Assembly (NCBI RefSeq): GCF_949769285.1
Contig: NZ_OX458331.1
Location: 744,001-808,000 of the forward strand
DNA from: Anaerococcus sp. Marseille-Q7828
GTDB taxonomy: Bacteria; Bacillota; Clostridia; Tissierellales; Peptoniphilaceae
Direction of reading: 5' to 3'
DNA length: 64,000 bases
The notes beneath the pieces were generated by a model. It worked only from the letters and a program-made list of their open reading frames with translations, was not told the origin of the DNA and searched no databases. A program made the position numbers and the translations under genes. This document shows, in pieces, positions 46,417-56,483 of the stretch (position 1 is its first letter; each line of letters opens with the position of its first letter).

Positions 46417-49400
46417 ATGAAAAATCACAAACAAAGAGCTTTATCATTGTTACTTAGCATGGTTATGATTTTATCTAATATTATGCCTGCCTTTGCGGCA
46501 CATTCTTCTAATGAATTATCTAATAATGATTTAAGCTCGAAGGAAGTCACTAGTTTAGAAAGTGCACTTAAGAATTATTCTAATAATAATAACGGCACGT
46601 CTAAAGAACATTCCCCAAATGGGAAACTAAGGGTAGTAATTGAACTAAACAAAGAGCCTATAGCTAATATGGCAAATGCTATGGGCAAAACTGTTAAAGA
46701 ACTTTCAACATCACAGATTAATACTTATGAAAAAAGAATCTTAGCTGAGCAAGATCTGCTGAAAGAAAAGATTCTTTCAGCTGATATCAAAACATATGAT
46801 ACAGGTGATGATAATAAGAAGTCAGATTATTCATATACTACGGTAATTAATGGTTTTTCTACTTATATAGATAGCAAAGATTTAGAAAAACTAGAAAGTC
46901 TTAAAGAAGTCAAGAATGTTTATATTGTAAATGAATACAATAGACCAAAAGACCTTCCAAATATGACTTCATCAGGTGTACAAGTTGGTGCCGACACTAC
47001 TTGGAATTTAGGTTACAAGGGTCAAGGCATGGTAGTGGCTGTTCTTGATTCTGGTTTTGATATTAACCACAAAGACTTTAAAATCACAGATGCTAACAAA
47101 ACAGCTCTTAAAAAGGCAGATGTGGAACTCATATCAAAGATAAATAATTTACCGGGAAAATATTATACAGATAAATTCCCTTATGCTTACAACTATTATG
47201 ACAAGACTGATAAGATTAAGTCTGAAACAAGTAACCACGGTCAACACGTTGCTGGTACTATAGGAGCAAACGGACAAATCAAAGGTATAGCTCCAGAGGC
47301 ACAACTTCTTGGTATGAAAGTTTTCTCAGATGATCCACTTTATTCTACCACTTTCTCTGATGTGTATGTAAAAGCTATAGATGATTCAGTAAAACTTCGC
47401 GCTGATTCAATAAATATGTCACTAGGTTCACCTGCTGGCAACTATATTTATGGATCGTTAGAGGATGTGGCAATAACTAAAGCTCGTGATGCAGGAGTGC
47501 AGGTGGCAATTGCTGCTGGTAATGAACACTCAATAATTGACGGTTTAGCTAATTTTGCAGATTCGTTGACAACTGGAGTTCCATATCCATTTGCCAAAAA
47601 TGTAGATACAGCAGTTGTTGGTTCTCCATCACTTTACCAAGGAGATATTTCAGTAGCTTCTGTAAACAACACTCATATCCAAGGAAGATTTATAAAATAT
47701 AAAACTAATAATGAAGAGGGAGAAATTCAAATTTCACCAGCTCATGAAGCCCCAAATCCATGGGAAGTTCTTACAGGAACTTACAAAGTATCTGATATCT
47801 TGGTGATGAATTCCGAAAACAAGGGTGATAAATCCAAGGCTCCTGGGGATGCCGCTTCATTTGAAGGTAAAGATGTCAAAGATAAGATTCTACTAATCGA
47901 ACGTGGTAATACATTTACAGATACTATTGCTAATGCTCAAGAAAGAGGAGCTAAAGCAGTAATAATTTATAATAACAAGAGACCTGATGATACTTTGATG
48001 AATATGGCAGGTGGAGATATTGCAAAAATTCCATTTTTGCAGATTACTCGCCCAGACGGTCTAAAGATTATTGAAAACTTAGCTAGTATTAGTTTAACTT
48101 TCCCAGATGAAGTAAAAGCATTCAATCATCCACAAGCAGGATTTATATCCGACTTTTCATCTATTGGACCAACACCAGAACTAGGAATCAAACCAGAAAT
48201 ATCAGCTCCAGGTGGAGACATATATTCAACAGATAACGATGATTCCTATGTAAATATGTCTGGTACATCAATGGCAACACCACATGTTGCAGGAGCACTT
48301 GCTCTAGTGGGTCAAAGAATAAAAAATGATTCTAGCCTTTTTGGCAATATAAGCAAAGAGGAACGTGGAAGACTTGCTAAAATTCTTCTACTAAATACAT
48401 CAAAACCTATTAAAAATCCTAATGGTGAATACTATGCAGTTCGCCAACAAGGATCAGGACTTATGGATATAAATGCTGCAACTTCCACAGATACTTATGT
48501 AATTGAAAAATCATCTGGTGAAGCTAAAGCAGAAGTTGGCAGTTTCAAAGATAATAAGATTACAATTAATCTTACAATCTTTAATAAATCAAAACAAAAT
48601 AGACGTTTTAACATCCACGCCAATGCACTCACAGATGCTACAGAAGAATTTGAAGGATATGAATACTTGCTTGAGACAACAAGAAATATCGAAGGAATCA
48701 AAGTTTCTGGTGGTGGCGATGTAATCGTACCGAAATTATGCAAAAAAGAAGTTAGGGTCACAATTGATTTAAGTGAAGCCATTGCAAGTGGTGAGCTTAA
48801 AGAACAAAACTTTGTTGAAGGATTTGTTTTCCTTGATTCAAAGGATAAAAAAGCTAATTTATCTGTTCCATATTTAGGATTTTATGGAGACTACGAAGAG
48901 TTAAATGTCCTAGATGAACCTATAACAAATCTATACGACAATGATAAATCAAACGACCCAATGTTTACATCGACCCATCTATGTTATGTAGAAGATGGCA
49001 AAATAACATATCCAGCTACAAATCATACACCAAGCTATGTTAATACAAAAGTTAAGGGTTATGGAAATTCAGGATTAGTTTTAAGAACAACTCCATTACG
49101 TAATTTCGATAGGATAGAATACACTATCGAAGATAAAGATGGCAATGTCTTAGAAAACCTTGGTCAAACGGAAGCTGGCAGAAAAATTACAAATATGGCT
49201 ACAGGACAAGCACCATACACATTCTTTGAAGAAGGAATCTGGGATGGCACTATTTCTGGCAAGCCACTAGAAGCAGGCAAAAGTGTTTACTATACAGCCA
49301 AGGCATACTATATGCCTAATTCTAAGCCACAAGTGATAAGATTTGAAGTTTCTACAGATGATACTTTCCCACAAGTAAAAGATATCAATGGAGAATTCAA

Positions 49401-52400
49401 ATCTAGAAGAACTGTAGCTAGTTCAAGTGATCCATACTATAAAGATATAAATGGTGCCGACCTAAGATTAGCTTATGACAAAGAAAAAAGACAGATTACC
49501 TTTGAGGCCTATGATACTATCTCTGGTGTAGATGCTGTTATCCTATCAAATCCAGCAACTCTGAAATCAGAAAAACCACAGACTAAATTATGGCAAGGCT
49601 CTGATGAATTAAATACTATTAGAGATTTGGTTGATAAAGAAAAGGGTCTATACAAATACACAATTACCATCCCAGATGAAGGTTATGAAAATAACATAAT
49701 TAATGTTCAACTAATAGATAAGGCATATAACCTTGTTACTGGAGCAGTAATCAGAGATGAAATTCAAGCCGATCCAAGGCCTACTGATGATACAAGTATT
49801 TATTCTTTTAATGAAAATACCAGAATACTAAGACTAAACGTAAAGCCAGGTGCCAATGTATTTTTGGTTCCAATCAAAGGTGGAGCTGATAATCCTACCC
49901 TAGATTGGTTTAACTTAGAGTCATTTGAAGATGATGATAAGGATGGCATAATAGACGGTAAACTTGCTAAGAAATATAAAGCTAATGAAGTATTTGCTCT
50001 AGTAAGTGGAGGTAGTCAAATCAAATACGTTCTTCCAGTAGGAGAAGACAAATCAAAACCTCTACCGCCAATTATTAATCCTATTATTAGTGGAGATACT
50101 ACTAAAGAGATAACAGGTTTTGCTTATGAAGCAAATATGACTATCAAAGCTTATCAAAATGGAAAAGTAATCGGCGAAAGTAAATCTGATGATGATGGAT
50201 TATTCAAAATTGATTTAGAAAATGATGTGAAAATGTCAGATGAAATTAGCATAACTGCTACACGTGATGGTCTAAATCTAACATCAGATCCAGCTAAGGT
50301 CCTTGCTGGTAAGATGAAAGCACCATTGGTTGACGGCAATGAGCTATTAGCTGAACAAACAGAAATAAAAGGTGATGCATTTTTACCATTTACTGATGTT
50401 GTATTTGAAAAAGATGGCAAAAATAGCCAAAGAGAAGAAATTGCAAAAGTTATATCTCAAGCCAATGGAAGATTTGCCCTATATGATATAAACTTTAGTG
50501 AACACGGTCTAAAAATTGGCGATAAGGTATATATCTATGCAGTAAAAGATGGACAAAAATCTGAAGAAACAGTTCTAACAATCAAAGAAGCTGACGGAAT
50601 TGACCAACCTTCTGACAAATTAACCATGTTTATCAATTCACCAGGCCTTGTAAATGGATACAATTCAGCTGTACCATTTAACATAACAATGTTTGGTTGG
50701 GATAATCTAGATAAGGTCACATTTAATGGTGTAGAATTGCCATTTAAAGTAAATGAATATCAAAAAGTAATTCATCCAAAGACAAAAGAACAAGTTCACT
50801 ACGGAAAAACATTCACAGTGGAAATATCCCTAGACCTAGAAGAAGGATATTATGATATACCAGTCATAGCTTACGATAACAAAAATGACCGCAAGTTTGG
50901 ACTAACTAGAAGATTCTGGGTTGATAAAACAAAACCAGAAATATCTGTAGTAACATCAGAGCTTACAGAAGAAAGCACTGATGATGAGGGCAATAAAACT
51001 GTAAGCATAACAACTACAAATAATGAAGTTAACTTAAACCTTGTAGTCAAAGATAATGGACCAGAAGTAGTCCTACACAAAGGTCAAACACAACTTTATA
51101 CAAGTGGAGTTACAGAAGCCAGTGGTTTTGCCCTTAAAGAAACAAATGCATCAGTAAATGATGTTATAAAACTAGGTGAAGAAAAAGAAGTAACTTATGA
51201 ATATACTGTGAGTGATATAGCTGACAATAAGACAAAAATCACAGTTAAAGTCAAAAAAGAAGATCCTAGTCAAGAATCTCCTGACAAGTCGCCTATTATA
51301 AGAGCAAGTGATAGAACTGCTTATCTTGGCGAAAAATTAAACTTGCTATACCAAGTAAGTGCAAAAGATTATAAGGGCAATGACCTAACAAGCAAAGTGA
51401 GTTCAAATCCAAAAACCATAGATACATCAAAGCCTGGAGAATACAAAGTTAAATACTATGTCACAGATACAGATGGCAACTATGGAGAAAAAGTTGTTAG
51501 AGTAAAAGTTATAGCTCGTAAGGATAATCTAATCGATACAAGTGAACTTATAGCCAAAATTGGAGAAGCTAAAAAATATAGCAGTGAAAATTACTCACTA
51601 ACTAGCTACCAACGCCTACAAGAAGCAATCAATGAAAGTGAATACCAAATAAAATCAGTATCATTGACAGATGAGCTTGTAAAGACATTGTTAGCTAACT
51701 TAGAAGAAGCTATAGAGGGTCTTGTTGATATTAGTGAACTTAAAAAAGCTTATGATATAGCAAATGAAGAGCTCACATATGGAAAAGAAGACTATACGTC
51801 AACATCTTACAATGAACTTAATAATATGGTTGAAGAAGCTAGATTAGTTTTGGCAAAAGAAAATCCTAGCCAAGTTGAAGTAGACCTTGCATTAAGAAAT
51901 ATAAATGAAGGATTGAAAAATTTACAAAGAAAAGCTAACAAAGATCAATTAATAAAACTTTATGATAGTCTAAATAAATCACTAGCAAATGGTGAAATTA
52001 GCTTAGATAAGTATAGCGAGGAATCTATGAATGCTCTTACAGAGATCCTTGCTAAGGCTAAGGAACTTATAGAAAATGAAGATGCCAGCCAAGAAGAGGT
52101 TGATAGCATATACGAAAAATTAATAGAAGCTCATAAAAACCTAGAAGAGAAGGAAATTCTTCAAGAAGTGGACAAGGAAAAATTAAACTTGCTATATGAA
52201 GAGGCCAATTCTATCGATAGAAACACCTTGACTCTATCTTCTGCAAAAGCTTTAGAAGAAGCCCTAAATAATGCTTATGAAGTCCTATCTAATGAGAATG
52301 TTAGCCAAGAAGAAGTTGATAAGGCTTATGATAATCTAGAAAAAGCTTTAAAAGATAGAAAAATCAAGGCAAACAAAGATAGCTTAAAAGCTCTTTTAGA

Positions 52401-52776
52401 AAAATATAATCAACTTGATAAGAATCAATACATGGAAGAATCCTACAAGATTTTTGAAGAAGTCTTAGCAAAGGCTAAAGAAATCGCTGAAGATAGCGAA
52501 GTAAGCCAAGAAGATGTTGATAAGATATCAAAAGACTTAATAGAAGCCTTTGACAAGCTTGAGAAAAAGCCAAGTGATTTAAGAAAAGAACTAGAAGCGT
52601 TGGTTGAAACTGCAGAATCTGAGCTTAAAAAATCAGGCTATAGTAGGCAGAGCGTGACAAACTTAAAACTTAGACTTTCATCAGCAAAAAGACTTCTTAG
52701 AAAAACAGATGTTAGCGATGAAGAACTAAAAAAGAATATCGAAGATTTGAAACTTGCCCTTAAAAATTTGAAATAA
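46417..52776 (+). CDS. Secreted subtilisin-like serine protease with FIVAR-repeat C terminus
   Basis: A 2119-residue secreted S8 peptidase. The signal peptide ends at AFA-AH (about residue 27), followed by an I9-like propeptide (about 65-170). In the catalytic domain, Asp211 (VLDSGFD), His274 (NHGQHVAG), oxyanion Asn369 (AAGNEH) and Ser618 (GTSMATPHVAG) make an intact active site. A protease-associated domain is inserted at about 440-570, as in lactocepin/C5a-peptidase enzymes. Fn3-like domains and an acidic calcium-type loop (DDDKDGIIDG) come next, then an Ig-like domain (about 1625-1705) and six FIVAR-like modules to the end. There is no LPXTG, SLH or C-terminal membrane helix, so how it is retained is unclear. 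Likely cleaves host or matrix proteins (inference). Confidence 0.9.
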   Translation: MKNHKQRALSLLLSMVMILSNIMPAFAAHSSNELSNNDLSSKEVTSLESALKNYSNNNNGTSKEHSPNGKLRVVIELNKEPIANMANAMGKTVKELSTSQINTYEKRILAEQDLLKEKILSADIKTYDTGDDNKKSDYSYTTVINGFSTYIDSKDLEKLESLKEVKNVYIVNEYNRPKDLPNMTSSGVQVGADTTWNLGYKGQGMVVAVLDSGFDINHKDFKITDANKTALKKADVELISKINNLPGKYYTDKFPYAYNYYDKTDKIKSETSNHGQHVAGTIGANGQIKGIAPEAQLLGMKVFSDDPLYSTTFSDVYVKAIDDSVKLRADSINMSLGSPAGNYIYGSLEDVAITKARDAGVQVAIAAGNEHSIIDGLANFADSLTTGVPYPFAKNVDTAVVGSPSLYQGDISVASVNNTHIQGRFIKYKTNNEEGEIQISPAHEAPNPWEVLTGTYKVSDILVMNSENKGDKSKAPGDAASFEGKDVKDKILLIERGNTFTDTIANAQERGAKAVIIYNNKRPDDTLMNMAGGDIAKIPFLQITRPDGLKIIENLASISLTFPDEVKAFNHPQAGFISDFSSIGPTPELGIKPEISAPGGDIYSTDNDDSYVNMSGTSMATPHVAGALALVGQRIKNDSSLFGNISKEERGRLAKILLLNTSKPIKNPNGEYYAVRQQGSGLMDINAATSTDTYVIEKSSGEAKAEVGSFKDNKITINLTIFNKSKQNRRFNIHANALTDATEEFEGYEYLLETTRNIEGIKVSGGGDVIVPKLCKKEVRVTIDLSEAIASGELKEQNFVEGFVFLDSKDKKANLSVPYLGFYGDYEELNVLDEPITNLYDNDKSNDPMFTSTHLCYVEDGKITYPATNHTPSYVNTKVKGYGNSGLVLRTTPLRNFDRIEYTIEDKDGNVLENLGQTEAGRKITNMATGQAPYTFFEEGIWDGTISGKPLEAGKSVYYTAKAYYMPNSKPQVIRFEVSTDDTFPQVKDINGEFKSRRTVASSSDPYYKDINGADLRLAYDKEKRQITFEAYDTISGVDAVILSNPATLKSEKPQTKLWQGSDELNTIRDLVDKEKGLYKYTITIPDEGYENNIINVQLIDKAYNLVTGAVIRDEIQADPRPTDDTSIYSFNENTRILRLNVKPGANVFLVPIKGGADNPTLDWFNLESFEDDDKDGIIDGKLAKKYKANEVFALVSGGSQIKYVLPVGEDKSKPLPPIINPIISGDTTKEITGFAYEANMTIKAYQNGKVIGESKSDDDGLFKIDLENDVKMSDEISITATRDGLNLTSDPAKVLAGKMKAPLVDGNELLAEQTEIKGDAFLPFTDVVFEKDGKNSQREEIAKVISQANGRFALYDINFSEHGLKIGDKVYIYAVKDGQKSEETVLTIKEADGIDQPSDKLTMFINSPGLVNGYNSAVPFNITMFGWDNLDKVTFNGVELPFKVNEYQKVIHPKTKEQVHYGKTFTVEISLDLEEGYYDIPVIAYDNKNDRKFGLTRRFWVDKTKPEISVVTSELTEESTDDEGNKTVSITTTNNEVNLNLVVKDNGPEVVLHKGQTQLYTSGVTEASGFALKETNASVNDVIKLGEEKEVTYEYTVSDIADNKTKITVKVKKEDPSQESPDKSPIIRASDRTAYLGEKLNLLYQVSAKDYKGNDLTSKVSSNPKTIDTSKPGEYKVKYYVTDTDGNYGEKVVRVKVIARKDNLIDTSELIAKIGEAKKYSSENYSLTSYQRLQEAINESEYQIKSVSLTDELVKTLLANLEEAIEGLVDISELKKAYDIANEELTYGKEDYTSTSYNELNNMVEEARLVLAKENPSQVEVDLALRNINEGLKNLQRKANKDQLIKLYDSLNKSLANGEISLDKYSEESMNALTEILAKAKELIENEDASQEEVDSIYEKLIEAHKNLEEKEILQEVDKEKLNLLYEEANSIDRNTLTLSSAKALEEALNNAYEVLSNENVSQEEVDKAYDNLEKALKDRKIKANKDSLKALLEKYNQLDKNQYMEESYKIFEEVLAKAKEIAEDSEVSQEDVDKISKDLIEAFDKLEKKPSDLRKELEALVETAESELKKSGYSRQSVTNLKLRLSSAKRLLRKTDVSDEELKKNIEDLKLALKNLK
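51535..52773 (+). repeat. Six FIVAR-like modules at the protease C terminus
   Basis: Protein residues about 1706-2119 hold six helical units of about 70 residues, each starting like DxxxLxxLYxxA and containing xxSQEEVDxAYxxLxxAxxxL. FIVAR modules are found in cell-wall-associated proteins and are thought to bind sugars or matrix. Confidence 0.75.
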
Positions 52777-52811
52777 GCTATATGGAGCAGTCTTCTGCTC
52801 CTCTTGCTTAT
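52773..52811 (+). terminator. Hairpin after protease gene (weak terminator or processing site)
   Basis: A perfect inner stem GGAGCAG/CTGCTCC with a TCTT loop has an outer ATAAGC/GCTTAT stem. No T-run follows, so read-through into the next surface-protein gene is likely. Confidence 0.55.
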
Positions 52812-52846
52812 GAATATTAAGAAATTACAAATAGGAGTAATAAGTA

Positions 52847-55660
52847 GTGAAAAAGAATAAAATTCCAAAGGCGCTTGTCTTAGCCTTAGCGCTATTAACT
52901 CTTGCACCATCTTCAAGTGCAAGAGCTCAATCAGAAAATCCACCAGTATATAATTCTTCTGAAGTTGATAGCAGTGAAGTAGATAAGGCCCAAAGCGAAG
53001 TTGATAGGCTAGAAAAAGAAGTTGAAAAAGCAAAAGATGATTTAGACCTTGCAAAAAAAGATCTTGACCAAGCAAAGGCAGACCAAGAGAAAGCTGATAG
53101 TAAATTAAGCGATGCTAATGAAAAATATGAAGCTGCAAAAAAATCTGAAGAAGAAGCAAATCGCAAACTTAAAGAAGCCTTAGATAAACAGGCAGAAGCT
53201 AGCGACGAAGTAATAGATATCTTAGAAGAACAAAATACTCAAAGAGAAGCTCAAGCTGCCTTGGATGCTGCAAAAGCTGAGTTTACAGATGCAAAGGAAG
53301 ATCAAGCTAAAAAACAAGCAGAAGCAAAACAAGCGGAAGCAAATTTTATAAAAGCAACAGCAGACTATTCAGATGCTTGGGAAGCTCTAGCAGCTGCAAA
53401 TGATTATCTTGAAGAAGTTAAGTCAGACCATGACAAGCAAGTAGAAGAGATTAAGAAAAATATAGTTGATAGTGAAGCTAAGATAGAAGATTTAAACAAA
53501 AAAATAGATGAAAAAGATCCTGCTAAATATACAGACTCAAAAAAGGATGCTGATTTAAAGGAAAAGGATCAGTCTTTGGGCAATGTTGAAGAAGATTATA
53601 TTGAGAAATCACAAAATCATACAGATGCAATCATTGACTTAAATAATGCAAAAAGTCAAATATTATCCAAAGAAAGTGAGCGTCAAAAACTCGAAGAAGA
53701 AACAAAAGAGGCTACAGAAAAATGGCATGAGATTTATACTAAATTAAAAAATGGTGACCCTTCTGTAAGTGAAGAAGATGAAGCAAAAGCCTACAAAGAG
53801 CAAAGAGAAATAGAAGAAAGAAATAAGGAAAAAATCACTTCTCTTAATGAAGAAATAGATCAATTAATTAAAGATTTGCCTGCTAAAGAAGAAAAAGTAG
53901 ATCAGACAGCGAAGGCCTTGCAAGAAGTATTTAGAACGATGACAGATAAATCTGAAGAATACTACGGGTCTGAAGAAGGCAAAAATGTTATAAAAGATAT
54001 AGCAAATGGTGATATAACAAAAGAAAATTATGAAGAAAAACTTGGAGAAGCCGAAAAAGCCATTGATGATGCCTTTGCCGAATCAGAAGAAGCTTTAGAA
54101 GCTTGGGAAAAAGCTCAAGAAGACTATAAAAATGCAGTCGATCAAGCAGAATTTGATAAGAAAAAGTATGAAGAAAATATAAGATATTATCAGGATCTTA
54201 TTGACAAAGATAATGGATATTGGAAAGAATCGGACATAGAAGGATTTAAGCAAACGGTTGATTACTATAAGGGCTTATTAGAGAAGGTAAATGAACCAGT
54301 AGAAAAAGCTCAAAAAGATCTTGATGATGCTGAAGCTCGTTCATATAAGGCTAGTGAAAACCTAGCTAGGGCTGAGGCTAGACTAAATGCACTAGATGAT
54401 GCTGAAAAAGCTTTTGATGATATAGAAAATATCAAGGCAGAAAAAGAAAAACTACAAAAAGACTTGAAAGAAGCCATAGAAAAATTAGCTGAAGATCAAA
54501 AGGCCTTAGAAGAAGCTGCTGCTGATCTTAAAGATGCTGAAGATATGGTTGATAAAGTTAAAAATATGATTGACGAGTCCAAGGCTGATTTGGATAAAAC
54601 TCAAAAGGCATTAGAAGATGCTTACAGAAATAAAAAAGAAGCCGAGAAGAAAGTCAAAGAAGCTCAATCAGAAGTAGACAGATTAGAAAAAGTATTAGCT
54701 GGTAATAGTACTTCTCCTGAGGATTTGGCAAAAGCAAAAGAGAAGCTTGCAGCTGCAAAAGATGAAGCTAAAAATGCCAAAGAAGCTTTAGAAAAAGCAA
54801 AAGAAGATACTGCTAAGGCTAAAAAAGACTTGGATGATGCACAAGCAGAAAAAAATAAAGCTGATCAAAATCTTAAAGAAGCTCAAGATAAGAAAGACCA
54901 AGCTAATCAAAATCTTATTGATAAACAAGATCAATTACTTGATGCAAAAGATAAACTAAATTTGGCCAAAGCAAAGAAATCTATAGCAGATCTTGCTGAC
55001 AGTGCTAAGGATATCGACGATGAAGATGTTAAAAACGCAGTATCCAAAGCAAAAGATGTATTGGCAAATCCAAGTGCAACAATAGATGAGATAAATAATT
55101 TGCGAAATGAACTTATAGATGCTATTGCCAAGGCGAAAGATAAACCATCTGAACCACAGACACCGGATCTAGATAGCAAATACAAAAAAGATGTCTTGGA
55201 TAAGATAAAATCTCTAGATAATCTAACAGGTAAAGAAAAGGATGATTTTGCGAAAAGAATCGATGCAGCAAAGACCAAAGAAGAAGTCGATGATCTTTAC
55301 AAAGAAGCTCTTGAATTAAATTCATCACGTGAAAAAACACATTCAGAAGAAAATAAACCAAGTAAGAAAGATGATTCAAGTGATCTTGCTAGTGATTTAA
55401 TTTATGTACCTCATGGATATAAATACGTGAAAGAAGGCTTCTATCATAGATCAGATCTTGATTATATTTATAATAATCTCAAAAAAGCTATTGAAGATAA
55501 TGAAGTTTATACTCGAGCAATCAAATTGTTATTTGAATATACTCCAAACACAGTTAAGAATGTAAGAAGTGAGCTTGAAAAACTTTTAGAAGAGTCACTC
55601 ATCCTTCAAAAAGAAGGAAAAGATGCGTTATTAGAACTAGAGAAAATTCTAGGATATTAA
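52847..55660 (+). CDS. Secreted coiled-coil surface protein with GA (albumin-binding-like) module
   Basis: A 937-residue protein with a GTG start (AGGAG 9 nt before). The signal peptide is predicted to end at ARA-QS (residue 27). It has no cysteine. Residues about 40-700 are almost wholly heptad-like Lys/Glu/Ala coiled coil with long alanine-rich stretches, and AQSEVDRLEK occurs near both ends, a sign of internal duplication. A FIVAR-like helical unit (about 705-765) and a GA-type module (about 776-825) follow. After a charged linker comes an aromatic-rich terminal domain of some 85 residues that I do not recognise. It has no LPXTG. It looks like an M-protein-like fibrillar adhesin of the same locus as the protease. 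Confidence 0.85.
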   Translation: MKKNKIPKALVLALALLTLAPSSSARAQSENPPVYNSSEVDSSEVDKAQSEVDRLEKEVEKAKDDLDLAKKDLDQAKADQEKADSKLSDANEKYEAAKKSEEEANRKLKEALDKQAEASDEVIDILEEQNTQREAQAALDAAKAEFTDAKEDQAKKQAEAKQAEANFIKATADYSDAWEALAAANDYLEEVKSDHDKQVEEIKKNIVDSEAKIEDLNKKIDEKDPAKYTDSKKDADLKEKDQSLGNVEEDYIEKSQNHTDAIIDLNNAKSQILSKESERQKLEEETKEATEKWHEIYTKLKNGDPSVSEEDEAKAYKEQREIEERNKEKITSLNEEIDQLIKDLPAKEEKVDQTAKALQEVFRTMTDKSEEYYGSEEGKNVIKDIANGDITKENYEEKLGEAEKAIDDAFAESEEALEAWEKAQEDYKNAVDQAEFDKKKYEENIRYYQDLIDKDNGYWKESDIEGFKQTVDYYKGLLEKVNEPVEKAQKDLDDAEARSYKASENLARAEARLNALDDAEKAFDDIENIKAEKEKLQKDLKEAIEKLAEDQKALEEAAADLKDAEDMVDKVKNMIDESKADLDKTQKALEDAYRNKKEAEKKVKEAQSEVDRLEKVLAGNSTSPEDLAKAKEKLAAAKDEAKNAKEALEKAKEDTAKAKKDLDDAQAEKNKADQNLKEAQDKKDQANQNLIDKQDQLLDAKDKLNLAKAKKSIADLADSAKDIDDEDVKNAVSKAKDVLANPSATIDEINNLRNELIDAIAKAKDKPSEPQTPDLDSKYKKDVLDKIKSLDNLTGKEKDDFAKRIDAAKTKEEVDDLYKEALELNSSREKTHSEENKPSKKDDSSDLASDLIYVPHGYKYVKEGFYHRSDLDYIYNNLKKAIEDNEVYTRAIKLLFEYTPNTVKNVRSELEKLLEESLILQKEGKDALLELEKILGY
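55172..55321 (+). other. GA-type albumin-binding-like module within the coiled-coil protein
   Basis: Residues about 776-825 read as a three-helix GA module: helix 1 YKKDVLDKIKSLDNL, then LTGKEKDDFAKRI and the hallmark AAKTKEEVDDLYKEAL. GA modules of Finegoldia PAB and streptococcal protein G bind serum albumin. Binding here is inferred. Confidence 0.65.
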
Positions 55661-55699
55661 TGTGTTCTTGCAATAAAAGATAATATTACGTTAACGAAG

Positions 55700-55735
55700 A
55701 TCCCACAATCTAGAGTATCTATTGTGGGATTTTTA
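55700..55735 (+). terminator. Terminator after coiled-coil surface protein
   Basis: A perfect 10-bp stem ATCCCACAAT/ATTGTGGGAT is followed by TTTTTAT. Confidence 0.9.
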
Positions 55736-55798
55736 TATTAAGCTTTGGATTCCATAACGTAGATTGGGTAAATATCAGACAGGAAAGAAGGAGAGTTT

Positions 55799-56440
55799 AT
55801 GAAATACGATTTGATTATATTTGATATGGATGGCTTGATGTTTGATACTGAGATTTTCTATTACAAATCTTGGAAGGCCTTTGAGGATAAGTACAATTTT
55901 TGCTTTGACATAGCAACACGCAACAGAATTGCTGGTATGAATGAAGATAATGTTAGAGATGAGTTTGCCAAAATTTTGGGTGACTATGATAAAGCGAAGA
56001 ATTTGCGTGATGAAATTAATGCTTATAGGAAAGAAGGATTAAAAAACTACAAGGATTCTATAAAAAAAGAAGGCCTTGTTGAATTGCTAGAATTCCTAAA
56101 GGCAAATGGAATAAGAGCATGTATAGCTTCATCTTCTGACAAAGAGAAGATCTTATATTTAATAAAAAAAGAAAATATAGGAGACTACTTTGACTTTGTA
56201 GTATCTGGTGAAGATTTTGAAAACAGTAAGCCTGACCCAGAAATATTTGAAAAGGCTGCAGAGATAGCCAATGTTGATAAAAGTCGAGCACTAATCCTAG
56301 AGGATTCTCACAATGGGTACTTGGCAGCAAAGGCAAGTGGCATAGACTATCTAATCATTCACGACACATCATTTGATAAAACTTTTACAGCAGATAGAGA
56401 AGTAGCTTCCTTGTTAGATGTGATCGAATATATAAAATAA
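55799..56440 (+). CDS. HAD-IA family phosphatase (beta-phosphoglucomutase-like)
   Basis: A 213-residue HAD hydrolase. Motif I is DMDGLMFDTE (nucleophile Asp9, acid Asp11), the four-helix cap is at about 15-85, motif II is ASSSDK, and SKPDPEIF and LEDSHNG are the late motifs. It acts on sugar phosphates or nucleotides, but true phosphoglucomutase activity cannot be claimed. It precedes the MurNAc operon regulator with its own strong GAAGGAG site, and its stop codon lies in an operator-like palindrome. Confidence 0.85.
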   Translation: MKYDLIIFDMDGLMFDTEIFYYKSWKAFEDKYNFCFDIATRNRIAGMNEDNVRDEFAKILGDYDKAKNLRDEINAYRKEGLKNYKDSIKKEGLVELLEFLKANGIRACIASSSDKEKILYLIKKENIGDYFDFVVSGEDFENSKPDPEIFEKAAEIANVDKSRALILEDSHNGYLAAKASGIDYLIIHDTSFDKTFTADREVASLLDVIEYIK

Positions 56441-56483
56441 TTATTTAAAATCACGGTTTAAAACTTGAAATAATTATTTAAAA
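56435..56483. promoter_or_regulatory. Paired AT-rich palindromes, candidate RpiR operators
   Basis: AAATAATTATTTAAAA occurs twice, at 56435-56450 and 56468-56483, 33 bp apart (about three helical turns). Each contains the perfect palindrome AAATAATTATTT. The second copy lies between the -35 and -10 of the rpiR-type gene. Confidence 0.5.
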
